Of a stretch of DNA of 64,000 nt, positions 1 through 12,101 are shown piece by piece. The notes beneath the pieces are model-generated. The model did not search any database and had not been told where the DNA came from. It was given only the letters and a program-made list of their open reading frames with translations. The stretch is from the NCBI RefSeq assembly GCF_010093535.1, contig NW_022985195.1, forward strand, positions 257,200 to 321,199, given 5' to 3'. How positions within the stretch are numbered: the stretch's first letter is position 1; each line of letters opens with the position of its first letter. The position numbers were made by a program, and so were the translations under genes. Source of the DNA: Lindgomyces ingoldianus (Eukaryota; Ascomycota; Dothideomycetes; Pleosporales; Lindgomycetaceae).

Positions 1-800
1 AGCCTGAACAGCTGCGCGGCGGCCTCACTCAGGCGGCCGTCGCGCGTGTACTCAAAGGTTTTCTTGAGCTCCGTCTGGTAGTTGTTGTAGAAGTCGTCGT
101 ACTCGTTGCCGCCCTGGTCGCCGTAGCTGGCGGGCGCGGGCTGGGCGTAGGGCCCTTGGGAAGGCGCCTGGGTCGGGTCGCTCATGCCGGGCTGAGTGTA
201 GGAAGGCGCGAGTGGCTCTCGTCCGACCGGGCTTTGTTGTGTTGTATAGCCCATTGAGGGGTACTGGGAAGGGACATTCTGCGGCGCCAGCGCAGAGGCA
301 GGCGCGCTCGTCGGGCCCCCCTCGCCGGGCACACCGTAATATTGCTGTGGAACAGGCTGGACCCCGAATCCGGTGCTGAGCACCTCTATAGCCGTGTTCT
401 GCCGGGGCTGGTACTGTTGTACAGACTCATACGGCGATTGCGGTGTTGCAGACGCCTGCTGGCCCGGCACATTGTACATGACGTTGCCGCCATACTGCGA
501 GTACTGCTGCTGTGACGCCCGCTGCTGCTCCGGTGTATACTCCTGCGTACCGTACGGCACCCCCGAGGGCTGGATCGAGGAGCCCACAAACTGCGAACCT
601 TCGGCGTAAGCATAACCGTAACTCTGCGTCGCGCGACTCCCAGACGGCGGGGCGGTCGTCGGCGCCTGCGCAGCCAAGGGCGTCTGTCTGAAGCGGTCGG
701 ATGCGCTTACCACGGGATACTGGGCTGACGTCTGGAGAAGCCCTTGCTGAGTTGCGTAACCTGAGGGATTGGTCCGTTGTCGACGGTCATTGTTTTCCAT
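1..800 (-). CDS. Gln/Pro/Tyr-rich protein, N-terminal part (runs off the window)
   Basis: An open frame starts at an ATG at 798-800 (MENNDRRQRT...) and stays open to the left edge, about 266 codons, so the C-terminus lies outside the window. The first ~220 residues are low-complexity and rich in Gln, Pro, Tyr, Ser and Gly, likely disordered. Near the edge the composition changes to a charged, helix-prone stretch (NEYDDFYNNYQTELKKTFEY, then TRDGRLSEAAAQLF), which looks like the start of a folded domain. I do not recognise the family. The disordered N-terminus with a helical C-terminal part would suit a nuclear or regulatory protein, but that is inference. No intron is needed in the visible part. 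It faces a 4.8-kb gene-free stretch that would hold its promoter. Confidence 0.7.
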   Translation of the reverse strand, partial: MENNDRRQRTNPSGYATQQGLLQTSAQYPVVSASDRFRQTPLAAQAPTTAPPSGSRATQSYGYAYAEGSQFVGSSIQPSGVPYGTQEYTPEQQRASQQQYSQYGGNVMYNVPGQQASATPQSPYESVQQYQPRQNTAIEVLSTGFGVQPVPQQYYGVPGEGGPTSAPASALAPQNVPSQYPSMGYTTQQSPVGREPLAPSYTQPGMSDPTQAPSQGPYAQPAPASYGDQGGNEYDDFYNNYQTELKKTFEYTRDGRLSEAAAQLFR

Positions 801-3800
801 CCCAGTCGACCGGCCTTTGAGCTGGAGGTTGAAGGGCGGATCGAGGGCCCGATACGCCAAGGGCGAGACTGGTGGAGTCGCGTAGTTGGCCAGCTTGTTG
901 GCTTGCCTGAGGATTTTTGAAAATTCTAGAGAGGGAGCGGGATGTGATGTGGCGGGCGGAGGGGTAGACTGGAGAGACGACGTTGCCGTGGAGGAAGCAA
1001 GTCAAAAACACAGTCTGCTCGACGGACCGGTGTCAAAGGTGCGAATGAGAAAAAGGTAGACGGATGTAGTGAGGGACTGACGTTGAATTTCTGTGGATGA
1101 GAATGCTCGAAGCTCCAGACGAGTGGATATAAAAACCGTCCTGGCGCATCACACAGCACAGCCAATTGAGCCCAAAGCGCGAGCACTGAGCAAAAGAAGC
1201 CGGCGCAGAAGACCCACTGACACGCGTGAGCGCCCGCCAGGATATCCTCGGCCGGCTGCGACGAGGATGTTTAGCAGCAGAGGCTGGCAAAACCCGGAAT
1301 CCGGATACCCGATATGGAAATGTTGGAGAAAACGTCGGCGAGAGGGTGGGCCAGCTAGACACGTAGCCACTTACTGACAGACCACCAGCCGTCAAAAGAA
1401 AAGCGTGGAGTAATGCTTGGAAGGCGTCTGGTGGTGGTGAGGCCAGGCACGGAGGGGGTCTTGTAGGGAGGTCCTTGCAACGCACCTCAAGATGCCCAAA
1501 CAAGGTCGGGCGAAGAGGGCCGGTCTAATGGATCGTCTCAGCCAGCTCAGCGCTTCTGTTTCGGTGCGTTTACAGCCCTAATGGGTGTTGGCGTTCGTCA
1601 CGATTGACGTCCTGTACAGCGCACAGGACGATATGGAGCAGGTGCAGAAAAGAAGTGAAGCGTTCGGTCCGAGTCAAGACAAAAGTGCGACAGTCCCTAT
1701 ATTTGTAAGCTCTGGCACGGCGCCCACTGCCCTGAGAAAGCCCTCAATGAAAAGAGTCGAGAGCGCGAAGCCCCATTGGGTGGCGGCCAGGGCACAGTTA
1801 AGGGCAGACAGCGTCACGGGCGGCGACGCGCAGGCTAGAGGGGGGAAGGGGACTGCGCTCGAGCAAGCCGAGGGATGGCGTCCGATTCGGAACAGGTCCT
1901 AGGGCTAGAGTGGGGGGAAGTAGTGGGAGCGGGAGCAGTAACTTGTGCAAGTGGTGACGAGATGTGATGAGGATGGGAAGAGGCAGACGCAGCCACATCG
2001 GCAAATGGCAGAGCATAGGCAGAGGAGAAGCAAAAGGAACTCGCCGGGATGTCACGGCGAGCAGAGGAGTCAAATAACAGGGACAGTCGGGGAGAACGAG
2101 CCAGGCCGTGTTGGGAGGGGAGGGTACCTGAGGGGTGGATGTGGCTTTGCGCCGGGGTGGGTGAGGATGGAGGAGACGAGGCGTGAGAGGCTTCTGGATG
2201 AGGAGTGATGACAGCAGTGTACCTTGCAAGTAAGTCTCCGATATCCGAATGATATGGTGGGGCTTGAGCTAGCATGAGGCCATGTCTAGCCACGGTTACA
2301 GATCGCCCTCGATCGACGGCGGCTGGGCAGGCATCTGCAGGGCTTCAAGGCGTGGACCTCTGGTATGCTCTGTCAGTCAGCACATCTCGCGCGGCGCGTC
2401 AGCGGACAATTGACCTCAGACAGCATCAGTGGACCACCCACTAGCAGGATGCAGGAAACAAGAGGTAGCGTTGCCGCTCTTCCCATCAGTCGACCGGGCC
2501 GGCCTGGGTTTCAATGGGTGAGATGCGGCAGAGAACCACCACAGCCTGCCCGGACCCGCTCCGCTCCATCCAGACTGCCCGCCCTGCTGCCATGCGACAG
2601 CTCTTCCAGCTGGGCTTGGCGGCCGAGGGTGGTGATGCGCCCGCGACGCCACAGGACGACATCATCCCGCAAGCTGAGCATGCACCTGGTGCAAGAGACT
2701 CCGCTTTGGCCTGTTCGTTGGCCGCCTGGCGACAGAGCATGCCACCAACAAAGGCAGTCTTCCAGAGGGCGCGCCGGGAGGCAGCGCAGCGTCGCAGAGG
2801 TGTTTCATGCACGAGAGGAGGGCGCTGATTCGTTTCTGCGATTGTCAAATCATCAGACGTCTATCCAAACGGTTGCAGCGTCATCTCTGGCATCCATGAA
2901 GCCATGGTCGTGAATGTCGCTGGGCGAGGACGGCAGGGAGGCGGCGAGGGCTGACCGTGCGATACGGGACTCAGGGGGCAATTTCGGCATCGACTCGACC
3001 AAGCTCTCGCTCATCTCTCGCTCATCTCTTTGATGCGGGAGCCCGCAGGGATTCACAGCGCGTGGCCGATCCTCCACTCCACTTGCCACAGCCTCCCTCG
3101 CCGATCCTGAAGGGTGCCGAAGCAGGGCGCCGCTCCCTACTGGCTGCCGCGCTGCTGTTTCGCGTTTGCCCGCCGGCGAGCGTCAGACGCGACTTCAGAA
3201 GCTCATTTCTACGTACAGTCCAGACGTGCTTTTGCTGCAGAGGCAAACAAAGGGAGATGCTGGCCGAAGGGCGTCCTGCAGCTCTGAGTGGAGCCCGCAC
3301 AGTCGACCATTAAGTTCAATGCTGGGCCTTCCTTCCGATGCAAGTCTTGCGCCGACCGTGCTTCATCAATACAGTACCCTCCTTCCAAGGAGTTTCCCGT
3401 CCAGCTTCTAGTCAAGAGGTGGTCTCGAAGTGTGCAGTCTTTGCTTCCGCGCCAGTCCCATGTAGTTGCGTTATTTCCGACCGTTGTCGCAACCATGAAT
3501 ATCACAGTTCACGTGGCATCTCGCAGGGGTCTCCTTTACAGTTGCGACTCCACCCGACCATTTCTCCGACCTCAAACACACACGCATGTCGCGCGCAGAC
3601 AATGGGCAACCGTCAAATGAAACAGAGCCGTCGATAAATTTAGCGGTTGCTCCAGCCCACCAGCCCACCATCTCCACTTACGATCAGACACAGACAGCCA
3701 TCAAGGGCGTCATCCGATCAACGGCGATCGCTAGCGTAGTCCTTTCTTCGCACATCATCCGATGTGACGCGAAATTGCAGGCCCACGTCGAACACATTTT

Positions 3801-5620
3801 CTTTCGAGAAGGTTTCATTTCGTTCGAGAAGCTCTCCTGTGGTGCCCTTGCCCTGCCTTGCCTTGCGTTTGACGGGAAATTGCAGCAACGCCTCCCGCTG
3901 ACACCCGTCATCAGAAAACGCATGTGTCTTGTGCCACCGACTCGCAATATCAAAATCTTAACCAGACGCGGCACGCGATGGCTTCAGGCCTTCAGCAAAC
4001 GAAAAAGGCTTGACTTGCTGGTCGCTCAAAATTGAGTTCACACCAGCGGTCGATCAGGAACGGCCGTTATTCTGCTTCTGGCCAAAATGCAACGTTCGAG
4101 CATATCCCCTGGTTTTAGCCGTTGAGGCTGCGCGAGTTGCGCTGCCGCTTAATTGCCGGCCTCGATCTGGAGGCGATACGCGTGCGAAGCGAATGATTGC
4201 CAAAGTGCGGAGGCGTAGGGCGAGGAAGGTGATTGGTGTGCATTTTGCTGCATTTCTGCCATTGGGCAGGGCCCTTTCGAACTTGTCTGCCCGGCCTTGT
4301 TGCTCGATTAACATATTAGCGATGTAATGGGTGTATGTCGTACGGGTAAACCGTCGACGTCTGCTCGCTCTACACGCCGCACACGACACGACCTCAGACT
4401 TGGCTGCCCGCGATATTAGCCACCCTGCTGACTGGCTGGAGCGCTCCTGCGGGCGTCACATTTGCCCATGCACGTCTCGCGGCTTAGGCAAAGTCATCTT
4501 GCGTGCCGCGCAGGACTAACTTACGAATCCGAAAGCTTCTGCGCGCCGGTCAGGGAGAAGTTACGAAAGTTTCGTCTGAAAAAGGAACACGGTCCAGAGA
4601 AATGATCTGATTATGACGTTTTGGGCCATCGACACCAGGATTGCAGTTACGATGCCTAGCGCGATGCGCAATCTTAGACCTCTCAGCGCTCAACACCAGT
4701 GCAGGAAAAAGGAGAAAGTTCTGAACACCCAGGATTGCGATGGCTGGCGTAACGTTCGTGCAGGCGCAGACCAGCAGCAGAACCTTGACGAACAGACAGC
4801 GAAGTGTTCGACCAGCAGCCGTCCGTCAGGCAACAAGATATTTCACGCAATTGCATGTGCTGCTAGGAACATGACTCCAGACTCCAGATTTCTCCTGCCC
4901 TGTCACGCCCAATCGAAATATCGGCACGGAACGAACGCATGAAAGGGCTGACAGGGATCGGAAGAACAAGATGCCGTGACTGGTTCTTTCTCTTTCTGCA
5001 GCGCACGTGCAGCGGCCCGGTCTGTCGGGTCGCCTGCTCAACTTGATACAAACTGCACTTCTCAAACCGAGGCATGATTTGCAAAGCCGACCAAGATTTC
5101 TTCTTTTGCGGCAGGAGTGCTGTGCGTCAGTGTTCCCCGGATGCCGCTAAAGATCACGAGCGCAGCACCTCCAAAGAGAGAAGGTTGTTCGTCAGAGGGG
5201 CCTACATTTGAAACAAGTACCGGAATTCTGGTCAAGACAGTTTCAACTACCGACTCCAGGATTGTCGTATTCGGAGGCAAGGCATGACAGCGAAACAAGC
5301 GGTAATAGGGCAGTGGACAGTGGGCAGAGGTTGCATTATTGTACCGCAGCTTTAACATTCGTCTTTACGTGCAGCTCGACGAAGGATCAAACATGCCTAT
5401 CTACTAATGATGGAAATGCTGGGCAGAAGGATGCAGTCGATACCCGCATGCTCGCTACAGTGTGCGCTAAATCATGTCGGGCTTAATGTCTGTCGCCTGG
5501 AATAGAGGGATCACGGAGCCGAAGTTTCGACAGTGCGGCTCCGACTCCGGCTAGTATAGATAAAGAGGTGGCTGGAGATCAGATGTACAAGAGCAATCTA
5601 CATGGAGGCGAAACAACACA
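801..5620. other. Long stretch without a convincing gene
   Basis: About 4.8 kb of GC-balanced sequence between the first gene and uS9m. Many ORFs of 60-180 codons exist on both strands, but they overlap one another, have Ser/Pro/Arg/His-biased compositions typical of chance frames in GC-rich DNA, show no motif I know, and do not join into a longer frame through plausible splice sites. The part next to 800 should contain the promoter and 5' UTR of the left gene. An unrecognised short or fast-evolving gene, or a non-coding transcript, cannot be excluded. Confidence 0.5.
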
Positions 5621-6847
5621 TCAACGCTTGACCCAAGTGGGCATTTTGCGCGCCTTGACGTGGCCAGGCTTTTTCCTTTCCACTTTCCGCGGATCGCGGG
5701 TAATGCAGCCAGCTGCACCATGAAGCAGTTAGCGCTCGGAGTCTTCGGGTGGGTGAGTGGATAGGTGGTGGATGACTAGTGGAAGAGAAAGCAAGGGAGT
5801 GGTGAGGCGTTCCCTACATCAGATGAACTGCGCGTTCGCATGAACAAAAGCGGCGCCACGCCGAGGGCGAGCGGAATAGTTGAAGAAGAAAGGAAGGAAG
5901 GGGGGATACGGGTGATGATAGGAATAGGAGACCGGTAACTCCGACTCACCTCGTCGCAACGCCGGTTTCAATGCCGGTTCGTGCACCAGTAGTGCTTTTG
6001 CAACCGCCAACGTCAAAGCCTCTGCCTGTCCGGTGACGCCGCCGCCAGCTGTCAGACCCCAGACGTTGTATTTGTCGAGCCGTTGAGTAGCCTTTAGTGC
6101 CCAGACGACGCTCTCTCGGTCATGTAGTCGCCCAAAGAATTGTGTGAGGGATTTTCCATTGATCAAGACTTCGCCTTCACCTTCTACTAGCCAGGCTACT
6201 GCTGACGACGTCTTCCTCCGCCCGACACCTTTGGCGCGGCCTAGTTCATCAATGATGCCGGGTTTGGGCTTGATGTCGCCAGGCTGGCTGGCCTTTTTAT
6301 ACCGCTGCATTGCCTGGAGGACCTCCTCGGGCATCAAGGACGGGTGAATACAGTTCAGTCGGCGAAGAATATGAATCATCTTGTGGAAGCGTTGGGTTTT
6401 GACTGGCTCGTTGGTCATGATGCGGTACTGGTCGATTGTCTTCCACGCGACCTTTGGGGCCTCTGAAGGCGGGACGACAGGGAGGGTAGCAACTTTTCGG
6501 AGCAAGGCCTGAAGGCTGATAAAATCATCGGTGAAGGTGGGCTTCGCGCTGAAGTAGGATGGTGATGCGGGCACCACGCGCAGTGTCCGGAGCAGCTGCT
6601 TGCCTCCTCCCTTTCCACCTTTCGCATCTTGCTGCTCGAAGTTAATTGGAGGTGCAGCTGTGAATTTCTCGGGTGTATCGTTGACGAGCTCAGCATGGCG
6701 TGGGGCGCTGGTTGATATGCATCTTATCGTCGATAGTTGGCAGCGCCGTCGCGGATATCGAATGGTCCGATCGCATTGGGGGCGTGGTAGGTTTCCAAGG
6801 GACTCGATAGCCCGTCGGAGGCTTTGTGAGAGCTCTCCCCGCACCAT
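5621..6847 (-). CDS. MRPS9: Mitochondrial small-subunit ribosomal protein uS9m
   Basis: Two exons, 6847..5950 and 5712..5621, give 329 aa. The intron (5949..5713) has a GTGAGT donor and GCAG acceptor; splicing in phase 1 turns LRRG... into [18 protein letters not shown]. The N-terminal ~70 residues are Arg/Ser-rich with few acids, as in a mitochondrial presequence. The S9 fold follows: a [14 protein letters not shown] motif, [10 protein letters not shown], and the basic C-terminus [18 protein letters not shown] that in this family reaches into the decoding centre of the small subunit. The long segment between presequence and S9 domain is usual for fungal mitochondrial S9. It diverges from the elongation factor 1-gamma gene across 308 bp, so two translation genes may share a promoter. 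Confidence 0.95.
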
Positions 6848-7155
6848 TGGGGATGAAGTGGAGCTGGGAGTGTCCAGATTATGGAGCTAGAATAGGTGGT
6901 TGATAGCTTTCACGGGTGTTGTGCCATCTATCAAGAGGCTGGGCAAATTTTGGGATGAGGATGCGCCGACTCTGCCGAGCTAAGCCATTTGAGGCCTAGC
7001 ATCAGCCGTGAAAAAGATTGCACACAAAATCCGGAGGCAGCACCCCCGCCAGCCTCAACAACACCTTCTCCCCACGTCCCCCCCTCCCCCCTTCCCCGCT
7101 TCTGTGCACTAGAATTCCTGGCTGTGCTGCTCAATAGAGACACTCCATCTCCATT
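6848..7155. promoter_or_regulatory. Shared divergent promoter of uS9m and EF1-gamma
   Basis: These 308 bp separate two divergent start codons. A long pyrimidine-rich tract (about 7050-7112, mainly C and T) lies 45-100 bp upstream of the EF1-gamma ATG. Such CT tracts are common just upstream of transcription starts in highly expressed filamentous-fungal genes. No clear TATA box is visible on either side. That both genes use the region is inferred from position only. Confidence 0.6.
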
Positions 7156-8689
7156 ATGTCCTTCGGAAAGCTCTACTCGTACACCGTAAGTCCCTTCAAT
7201 CACCCTCCTCTGAAACCTTAATGAGTCTTAACACCACTTCTCCAGGGCAATCCACGCACCACTTCCCTTGTGGCCGTTGCGAAGGCGAACGGGCTCCGTG
7301 TCGAATTTGTTCCCACTGAGCCGGCCAAGGGTGTCTCCGCTGAGTACCTGAAGCTCAACAAGCTCGGCAAAGTCCCTACCTTTGAGGGCGCTGACGGCTA
7401 TGTACTCACCGAGTGCATTGCCATTGCGGTGTACCGTAAGTACAATGCATTTATTTGCACTCGCTTGCAGGATGAGATGTATTATCATTACAGTTATCCC
7501 TGTCTGAACACCAAGTGTTGAGAATCTTAAATTCTGATCTCAAGCAAATTCCCCTCCAATTTGTTCGGTGCTCTTCATGACTCAAACTGACATTTTTAGT
7601 GACCTCCCAGAATGAGAAGACTACACTCCTAGGCAAGACCAAGCAAGACTACGCCTCCATTTTGCGATGGATGTCGTATGCCAACAGCGAGATTCTCCCC
7701 GCACTTGGTGGCTGGTTCCGCCCCATCATTGGCCGCGACCCCTACAACAAGAAGAACGTCGACGAGTCCCAAAAGGCTGCCCTCAAAGCTGTCAAGACTC
7801 TTGAGGAGCATCTCCTCGTCCACACATATCTCGTTGGCGAGCGTCTGACTCTCGCTGACCTTTTCGCTGTCGGCATCATGGCTCGTGGATTCCAATATTT
7901 CTTCGACAAGGCATGGCGCGCCGAGAACCCCAACGTCACTCGTTGGTACGAGACTGTCTACAACCAGCCAATCTACTCTGCTGTTGTTGACAAGCTCGAG
8001 TTCATTGACGAGGCCATCAAGAACGTCCCCCCAAAGAAGGAACCTGCACCAAAGAAGGAGCAGCCCAAGAAGGAGGCCGCACCCAAGGCCGCGCCAAAGA
8101 AGGAGGTGGCCGCTGAAGAGGAGGAGGAGGAGGAGAAGCCTGCACCAAAACCTAAGCACCCACTTGACCTGCTACCCCGTGCTACATTCGTCCTGGACGA
8201 CTGGAAGCGGAAGTACTCCAACGAGGAGACTCGTGAAGTTGCCCTTCCGTGGTTCTGGGAGAACATGAACTTTGAGGAGTACTCCATTTGGAGGGTTGAC
8301 TATAAGTATAACGACGAGTTGACCATGACCTTCATGACATCCAACTTGATTGGTAAGCAAGCATCTCCTCCATATGCATGTATCTAACTAAATTCCACAC
8401 AGGCGGCTTCTTCGCACGTTTAGAGGGCAGTCGCAAGTTCATTTTCGGCGCTGCATCCGTCTATGGCGTCACGAACGACTCGGTCGTGCAAGGTGCGTTC
8501 CTGATCCGTGGCCAGGACGCTCTGCCCGCTTTCGAAGTCGCTCCCGACTATGAGAGCTACGAGTTCACCAAGCTTGACCCCACCAAGGCGGAAGACAAGG
8601 AGTTTGTCAACGACCAGTGGGCGTGGGACAAATCCATCACTGTCAAGGGCAAGGAGTACCCGTGGGCTGATGGTAAGGTCTTCAAGTAA
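7156..8689 (+). CDS. EEF1G: Translation elongation factor 1-gamma (eEF1B gamma subunit)
   Basis: Four exons: 7156..7185, 7246..7435, 7600..8352 and 8403..8689, giving 419 aa. The joints are in phase (MSFGKLYSYT|GNPRTTSLVA; IAIAVY|LTSQNEKTTLL; TSNLIG|GFFARLEGS), with GTAAGT/GTAAGC donors. Residues 1 to ~215 form the glutathione-S-transferase-like domain. Residues ~217-260 are a Lys/Pro/Glu linker with an all-Glu run near 246-252. The C-terminal EF1G domain (from ~262) carries the expected LPRATFVLDDWKRKYSNEE start and ends GKEYPWADGKVFK. The subunit anchors and organises the eEF1B nucleotide-exchange complex that reloads eEF1A with GTP. Length and domain order match the fungal family. Confidence 0.97.
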
Positions 8690-10053
8690 ACGCTTTCTGT
8701 AACCAGACGGCGTGCTTAGAGGCAATTGAAAATTCATGAGTGTTATGATGATGGTACATGGTAACGAGGGATGATGGATGGCTAGATGGATGAATGAATA
8801 GGATTCAGGCAACTAGCTCTTGGTACATTAACACGAATATACCACCAGTCAGACCGACCCGTCGGACACACAGAGGCTGTCTGAGAAGTTTTGCATACCC
8901 AGCGTCTCCACATATGATATGATATGTTAGCTCGTTTAGCTCATGGGTAGTGTGGCATGGGATGCATACTCTACATCCGCATGGCACGCGACGGCAAGCA
9001 TAGCTTCCTAACCCCGCCTCTGATCCTCCTCCGGTCCAGGTTGGGCCTTGAGGATTATGCCTGAGTCGCCTAGCTCCCTGACTTCCAAATAGTTGGACTC
9101 GGATTGGAAATCCTCAGATCTATGTGCGAAGCCGCTTGGTGGCCTGAAAGATGCGATGGAGTTCGGATATTGGAACCAGGCGCCGGGAATCCGCCGCATT
9201 GCTGTTGGATGCCTTTGGTGGATGGACGGGTGGGGCACGCCTTGTGACAGAAATGACATGTGAGGATGACAGCGGCCCAGGCGGATGTCGGAATCCTAAC
9301 CTCAGCCTGACGGAGAGGCTCTGGGTGTGTGTTTCTATCTCTGCAAACGTTGAATGGCCATTGTCTTGAGCGCAGAGGTCACATTGTTGGCGTGTTTGAG
9401 GTGGACTCAGATCTGGGTTCGTCTCGTGTTCTCCTGCCTTCTTGAACGCGGGGCTCTGGAGATGTGGCGCCAGCCAAGCAGTCTGATTGGCTAATACACA
9501 CCCCGGCCTTGTCCTTGACCTCGAGCTCGAGTCTGTTCTGGCTTTCGACAACACCGCTGAACGTGCGACCGACGTTGGACCTTTTTCTTTCGCGCGCATT
9601 CTGCACAACGGAAGGCTGATCCGTAAGACATAGATTTCACGCGAGAAGTTGCCGGCTCTGGCCCTGGAGCGGCCCTGGAGCGGCGCAAACCAGCAAACAA
9701 TAGCGCAACTATCTCCATCGCATTCCGCTACTTCCAGCTCCAGTCAGGGCAGAGACCTACATATTCACGACAATCAGTTTTACGCAAAGACGAGAAGCAC
9801 TTGTAGATATATTTGCGCTTCTGCGACGACGATTCTATCCTGCATAAGGTCAGGGTATCACGAGAGTGCCCGAGTCAACACGTGGCTGAGACAGGGCTCG
9901 AAAACCCAGCTTCTACGAAAACCCGCAAGTCTCTAGAAGAATAGGAGAGTGAAGGGTGGGAAAGAGGCTGAGTCAGGTCGGGTTATCCATCGCGACTGCC
10001 GAGGAGGAGAAGGCTTGGCTGTATTGGAGAGATTTAGGAGAAGGCAGGGAAGA
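8690..10053. other. Intergenic region between EF1-gamma and the cAMP phosphodiesterase
   Basis: This 1.36-kb stretch holds the 3' end of the EF1-gamma transcript and presumably the promoter and 5' leader of the downstream phosphodiesterase. The small overlapping ORFs at 9120-9720 have no recognisable motif and look like chance frames. An in-frame ATG at 9949 could extend the phosphodiesterase N-terminus by 35 residues. Confidence 0.5.
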
Positions 10054-12101
10054 ATGAAAGAGAGTGAGCGACTGAGGGAAGTGAGGAGGTCGACGGGACA
10101 TGCGGGAGAGCCTTCTATTCAGGTTATTTGCTTGGTATGTGGGCGTTTTCTTTTCATTCATGAGTTAGATGGGATGTGGAGTTGGTGAACACTGCTTTTC
10201 CGTCTTTTCACATAGGCACAAGTTCTTGTCAACGTTTTCATCTTGACAAACGACAATATGCGCCTAGCCCATCTTTCAAGCGAACCGCAAACTAACTGAT
10301 CCAGGGCTCCGGTGGTGGTCCAAGTGAAGACAACGTCACCGGCTTTCTCGTCCGTTCTACGGCTTCAAAATGGGCCAAAAACTCAGTTCTCGCTGTCGAT
10401 GCAGGATCACATCTAGCAGCCATAACACGCATTCTAGAGCGAGAATTCCCGCTTGTATCCTCCATTACACCAGCCCCCGCCACGCAGAACTGTAACGACA
10501 ACGACCAGGATCAAGAATCACCGTCTCCCGGACACGTGAATGTCAATGTCTCGACGCCAGACTCAGACTCCTGTGCGGAATCACCAACAGGCTCAGAACA
10601 GGTAATAGAGCCAATCCTCACTACTCTAGAGAACGGCCCCTTTGCCGGACTCCCGTTCCCGCATAGGAGCGCTAGGGCGAATGCGCTGCATGTCGTCCGA
10701 GAGCATGTGTCCACATATCTTATCACACATCCACATCTAGATCACGTGTCTGGTTTTGTGATCAACACGGCTGCCTTTCACAACACATCACGTCCGAAAC
10801 GCCTCGCTGCGCTTCCGTTCACAGTGAATGCGATAAAAACACATCTCTTTAACAACGTCGTGTGGCCAAATCTTACAGACGAAGATGGAGGTGTAGGACT
10901 CGTGACCTTCCAGCGGCTCGCCGAGGGTGGCAATATCGCGCTCGGCGAGGGCAGCGGCAGAGGATACATCGAGATTTGCGACGGCCTGGGCGTGAAAGGA
11001 TTCAAAGTCAGCCATGGTCATTGCATGCGCGGCCCGGGACACGTTCATCGGGGGAGCAATGCGAATATTCCTGAGACACCAGGGATTCAGCATGGAGCCA
11101 ATCACCCTCATACGCACCCGGCGATGATTCCAGCTGGGGCAACAGAAGGCCAAGATGGCAGGAGCCTAAGTTTCTCACTACCAAGTCAACCCGGTACACC
11201 GCTATATACAGGAAACGTACCACCAGAGACAGGGAGAACGGCGAGCGTCTCACAAACGACCGGCGGATTTGTCGAACCGTGCGTTATAGACTCCACCGCG
11301 TACTTCATCCGCACCGAATCCACCCCCCATACGCCTGCCCGCGAAGTCCTAATTTTCGGCGACGTCGAACCGGATTCGGTGTCGTTGTCGCCACGAACCG
11401 CGCATGTCTGGGCGGAGGCCGCGCCGAAGATTGCGGCGGGGCTGTTGACGGGGATTTTCATCGAATGTAGCTACAACAACAGCCAAGGTGACGCTGTTCT
11501 CTACGGCCATTTGGCGCCAAGACATTTAATCCAGGAGCTGCAGAACTTGGCGGAGATGGTTAAGGATGCTAGACGAGAGCACGAGAAAGAAAAGGAGGAG
11601 TTAAGGAAGGGCAGGAAGAGGAAGCGGGCCAGCAACGGTCTTCTCAGCTTGGATGGGCTTGTTGGAACGGAAGAGCGGGGAACGAGGAAGGCGAGCAAAA
11701 CCCGCAATTTAGGAGGCATGGGGAAAGACGGGCTTGCGATGGAAGATGAAGCTATGACGGATTACGCGGCTTCTCCAACACCTAGCCGCCATACAGGAAC
11801 GCAGACACCGACGAATCCGGTGACGGGTAGTTATGCGCATCCATCGGCGCCCTCAGCCCTCAATCTTGTGAACGTGAGTGCGGAACATCCAAAGGCGGTG
11901 CTGTCGGCTGCGTTCGATATGCCATTGAAAGGGTTGAAGGTCGTGGTTATTCACGTCAAGGATACGCTGGCTGATGGACCGTTGGTCGGGGAATCGATTC
12001 TGCAAGAATTGCAAGAAGGGGAGAAGGTGTTAGCGGAGCAGGGTAGGGGGTTGGGGTGTGTGTTTGAAGTTAGTAAGAACGGGGAGAGTTACTACTTCTA
12101 G
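10054..12101 (+). CDS. PDE1: Class II (low-affinity) cyclic-nucleotide phosphodiesterase, Pde1 type
   Basis: Exon 1 (10054..10134) encodes the first beta strand ending in PSIQVICL. After an intron with GTATGT donor, CTAAC branch and CCAG acceptor, exon 2 (10305..12101) continues GSGGGPSEDNVTGFL, giving about 625 aa. The class II signature H-x-H-L-D-H is present in YLITHPHLDHVSGF (about residues 169-174), followed by the VSHGHC and IFGDVEPDS metal-site motifs and a C-terminal VVIHVKDTLADG block. The enzyme hydrolyses cAMP and so damps PKA signalling. Compared with yeast Pde1 there are extra low-complexity insertions: about 60 residues after the SHGHC motif and a Lys/Arg-rich, Ser/Thr-rich stretch before the last block. 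Start codon: the ATG at 10054 is in frame; the one at 9949 is the alternative. The enzyme class is certain; the first 27 residues are less so. Confidence 0.9.

Noticed and set aside
1033..2913. Overlapping ORFs of 140-180 codons on both strands
   Set aside because: Ser/Pro/Arg/His-biased, mutually overlapping, no motif and no continuation through splice sites; typical chance frames in GC-rich DNA.
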